Below are positions 61,434-64,000 of a stretch of DNA of 64,000 nt, in pieces. This stretch comes from Lunatimonas salinarum (GTDB lineage: Bacteria > Bacteroidota > Bacteroidia > Cytophagales > Cyclobacteriaceae): positions 1-64,000 of the forward strand of contig NZ_JACVCV010000012.1 of the NCBI RefSeq assembly GCF_017811155.1, given 5' to 3'. The translations under genes were made by a program, and so were the position numbers. Positions within the stretch are counted from its first letter, which is position 1. Every line of letters begins with the position of its first letter. A model generated the notes under the pieces. That model had not been told where the DNA came from and ran no database searches. It saw only the letters and a list, made by a program, of their open reading frames with translations.

Positions 61434-62498
61434 ATGCGCTTTTACGATCCCCTTCTTTATCCCCTGGCTGCCCTGTATTCCCTGGCAACGGGATGGAGAA
61501 ATCACCTTTTTGAAATAGGATCCAAGAAGAGTACATCCTTCACCGTACCGGTAATTGTGGTAGGTAATCTTTCGGTTGGAGGTACAGGAAAGACACCGGC
61601 GGTGGAATACTTGATCAGGAATTTGCAGGATCGATTTCAACTTGCAGTGATCAGCCGGGGCTATAAACGCAAAACCTCAGGGTTTCTGCTAGCTGACACC
61701 ACAGTGAGTCCCGAGGATATAGGGGATGAACCGTTTCAGATATTTCGAAAATTCGGCAATAGGGTAGCTGTTGCGGTGGGGGAGTCTAGGGCTTTGGCTA
61801 TCACGCATGTGTTAGCTGAACGTCCGGAAACGGAAATCATTCTTTTGGACGATGCGTTTCAGCATCGCTATGTAAAGCCCGATCTTTCGATCTTACTGAC
61901 CACATTTCGCAAGCCTTTTTTTGAAGACCGCATTCTGCCCTTGGGTACGCTTCGGGAAAGTAGAAAAGGAGCAGGACGGGCTGACCTCGTGGTGGTAACG
62001 AAATGCCCCTCCACAATGACTGAGGACAAAAAAGAGGCTTACCGTAGCGAAATTAGTACCTACGCCCAACAGGGAGCACCGGTTATCTTTGCCGGTATTC
62101 GGTATGGAGCACCATTTCGGATCTCCGGAGGTCCCAGTACCATTGGAAGGGCCGTGATTGTCGTGACTGGAATTGCTTCGAACCAGGATTTTCTGGAGGA
62201 GGTGCGTAAAAATCACGAGGTATTGGAGGTACGGGATTACCCCGATCATCACCGATATCGTGCCTCGGATATCAAGGACATGGTAGCGCTGTACAGCAAA
62301 CACATCGCCAAGCAGCCATGCCTGCTTACGACCGAGAAGGATGCGGTTAAATTTAACGTGCCTCAATTTCTTCCTTTTTGGACAGAAATCCCCATTTTTG
62401 CGTTACCTATGGAGATGGATTTGTCCGAGGCGGACCGACGGATGATAACGACAATGGTTTTGGATACGGTGAAAAAAAAGAACAACCCGGGTGAATAG
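61434..62498 (+). CDS. lpxK: Tetraacyldisaccharide 4'-kinase
   Basis: This 354-residue inner membrane-associated enzyme phosphorylates the 4' position of the lipid A disaccharide precursor. The N-terminal region is amphipathic (FYDPLLYPLAALYSLATG). The P-loop is in VVGNLSVGGTGKTP, and the family motifs ISRGYKRK, DEPFQIF and LLDDAFQHR follow. The DDAFQHR segment holds the Asp and His needed for catalysis in the family. Its stop overlaps the GTG start of the porin-like gene by eight bases, so the two may be co-transcribed as envelope genes. Confidence 0.95.
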   Translation: MRFYDPLLYPLAALYSLATGWRNHLFEIGSKKSTSFTVPVIVVGNLSVGGTGKTPAVEYLIRNLQDRFQLAVISRGYKRKTSGFLLADTTVSPEDIGDEPFQIFRKFGNRVAVAVGESRALAITHVLAERPETEIILLDDAFQHRYVKPDLSILLTTFRKPFFEDRILPLGTLRESRKGAGRADLVVVTKCPSTMTEDKKEAYRSEISTYAQQGAPVIFAGIRYGAPFRISGGPSTIGRAVIVVTGIASNQDFLEEVRKNHEVLEVRDYPDHHRYRASDIKDMVALYSKHIAKQPCLLTTEKDAVKFNVPQFLPFWTEIPIFALPMEMDLSEADRRMITTMVLDTVKKKNNPGE

Positions 62499-64000
62499 CA
62501 AGCAGCTCTTATTTTTTCTGTGGATGTTGGCCTTTTGGGGGCTTTCGGCATATGCACAACAAATACCCCAAGGTCAGCAACAGGGGCAGCAAAGACCTCC
62601 CCAAGGTGGTGAAGATGGGGACTCTCCGAGAAGAGGACTATTGGACGACTCTACGAAGATGGTGTATGGACCCAAGACGTCGTTGTTTTACTACGAGAAA
62701 TTCCTTCGATACAATCGGTTCGAGCAAGTGGAGATAGATACTTCCCTGACTGGATTTCACAACTACGAGCCTGTGGCCAATACCTGGTACAAATACCAGG
62801 ATTTGGGAAATTTAGGCAGTGCAGCCAAACCGGTGTTTTATGAAGTGCCCCGGCAGATAGGCCGCAGCTCGGGGTTTCATGCCTACGATATCTACCATAA
62901 TTCCGCCGACAGCATCCGGTATTTTAACACCAAATCCCCCTATACCCAGCTCAATGCGTTTTTTGGAGGGGGTAACAGAAATAAGCTTGATATTGCATTT
63001 ACCAGAAACATCACGCCTAAGTGGAATGTAGGGATTAATTTTGGTACCATCCGTGCCCGTAAGATGCTGAACCCTACCCGGCGGGATGACAATATGGTAG
63101 TGAACGATTCCTACTCGTTCCACACGAATTATCGGTCAGACAATGACAAGTATTTCCTGCTTGGCGCTTTCACGCGCATGAAACATCGTGTCAATGAACA
63201 GGGAGGCATCATCCCACCGGAAATAGACAGTACTTCTCTGTACTTTACTTATGAGGACTCAAAGGTCTGGCTTCGGAATTCTCGGGCATCTGACTTAAGG
63301 CAGGAATACAAGATTTATCACCAATATGAAATTTTAAAGGGTTGGCAAGCCTATCATGTATTTGACAAAAAGAAGCAGGAAGTAACCTTCTTCTCCCGTC
63401 TGTCAAGCAGTGATTCTTTGTTTTTCAATTCCAATAGATTTCACTCTTCCGACACCACACTGTTGCATAGCAAACGGGACACCACCAACAACCACCATCA
63501 TTTTTCGGAATGGAAGAATGAAATAGGGTTTAAGGGTGATTTTGGCCCGGTCTACTACAATGCGTACTTGAAATTGCGGACTGGCAGAATGGCGAGCCGC
63601 TTTTTCGAAAGCAATAATTCCTTTACGGAACTTTATCTGGGCGGTGCCCTGCGGGGTGAAATCAATGAGAAATGGTCTTTCGAAGCGGAAGGAGAGTACT
63701 TGGTGCCGGATGGGTACCGCATTCACGGGCTTTTTGTGTCCCCGTTCATTGATCTGAGCTATACCAAGGCCTTGTATCGACCGATGTTGGCCCAAGAGCG
63801 GTATAGGGGCAACCATTTTCGCTGGGACCATTCCTTCTCTAGTATAGGTGTGGACCAGGCGAAAGGGGTGATCAAGGTGGATCTTCCGAATTTTCGCCTA
63901 CGACCTAATTTGACCATCAATCGGATCAACAACTACATTTATTACAATCAAGAGGCGCTTCCTACGCAAGCCACAGGAGAGGCCTTTATGGTCATGCCAG
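62491..64000 (+). CDS. Putative porin (Porin_10-like), 3' end outside window
   Basis: An open frame starts at GTG 62491, overlapping the lpxK stop by eight bases, and runs without a stop to the window end (503 codons). It begins with a signal peptide (LLFFLWMLAFWGLSAYAQ) and a Gln/Gly/Pro-rich linker (about residues 24-45). Barrel-like alternating strands follow: YTQLNAFFGGGNRNKLDIAF, NITPKWNVGINFG and many that end in aromatic residues. The pattern FYYEKFLRYNRFEQVEIDTS after the linker is typical of Bacteroidota putative porins. No in-frame ATG lies upstream. The product should be an outer membrane beta-barrel; its solute is unknown. Confidence 0.85.
   Translation, partial: MNSKQLLFFLWMLAFWGLSAYAQQIPQGQQQGQQRPPQGGEDGDSPRRGLLDDSTKMVYGPKTSLFYYEKFLRYNRFEQVEIDTSLTGFHNYEPVANTWYKYQDLGNLGSAAKPVFYEVPRQIGRSSGFHAYDIYHNSADSIRYFNTKSPYTQLNAFFGGGNRNKLDIAFTRNITPKWNVGINFGTIRARKMLNPTRRDDNMVVNDSYSFHTNYRSDNDKYFLLGAFTRMKHRVNEQGGIIPPEIDSTSLYFTYEDSKVWLRNSRASDLRQEYKIYHQYEILKGWQAYHVFDKKKQEVTFFSRLSSSDSLFFNSNRFHSSDTTLLHSKRDTTNNHHHFSEWKNEIGFKGDFGPVYYNAYLKLRTGRMASRFFESNNSFTELYLGGALRGEINEKWSFEAEGEYLVPDGYRIHGLFVSPFIDLSYTKALYRPMLAQERYRGNHFRWDHSFSSIGVDQAKGVIKVDLPNFRLRPNLTINRINNYIYYNQEALPTQATGEAFMVMP

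Overview
The window looks like chromosomal DNA of a Bacteroidota bacterium, most likely a marine or aquatic member of Cytophagales (Cyclobacteriaceae-like). The reasons are a SusC/SusD pair, many lipobox proteins, C-terminally aromatic TonB-dependent receptor architecture, menaquinone genes, an inositol oxygenase, a Porin_10-like protein, and almost no Shine-Dalgarno sequences. Taxonomy is inferred from gene content only.

Region 1 (1 to about 2690) is an AT-rich foreign island. It opens with the 3' end of a group II intron that stops about ten bases before an integron-type core site (GTTATGC). A lipoprotein gene closed by a well-formed attC-like site follows, then a small unknown gene, then a RhuM-Fic fusion gene. 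It ends at a second, oppositely oriented group II intron 3' end. No integron integrase is visible. To its right lies the C-terminal stub of a truncated gene, directly followed by an atypical DapA-family gene.

Region 2 (3927 to 27699, all on +) is a polysaccharide utilisation locus. It holds a GH106 alpha-L-rhamnosidase-like lipoprotein, four S1 sulfatases with intact formylglycine motifs, a DUF1080 protein, a propeller dehydrogenase fused to an azurin-like copper domain, SusC, SusD, an unrecognised 580-residue secreted protein, a broken fifth sulfatase, and a haem-c/propeller lipoprotein. The likely substrate is a sulfated, rhamnose-containing glycan. The copper and haem proteins and the DUF1080 protein suggest that an oxidative, possibly 3-keto, step accompanies hydrolysis. 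That coupling is the most interesting hypothesis in the window.

Region 3 (27.8 to 39.4 kb) has an L-serine dehydratase divergent from an AraC regulator, then a DPP-IV-like peptidase, a second DapA-family enzyme and an Xaa-Pro aminopeptidase, a set that fits use of proline- or hydroxyproline-rich peptides. A lipoprotein alpha/beta hydrolase and a third propeller protein with a C-terminal cytochrome c domain follow.

Region 4 (39.5 to 64 kb) is mostly core functions: two sodium:solute symporters, a GH3-beta-lactamase fusion, a response regulator, a Dabb lipoprotein, a complete RND efflux operon (adaptor, pump, outer-membrane channel), a myo-inositol oxygenase with its probable transporter, menaquinone genes in the order menI-menF-menD, a zinc-ribbon/NIF3 pair, lpxK and a porin cut by the window end. 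I found no rRNA, tRNA or CRISPR array.
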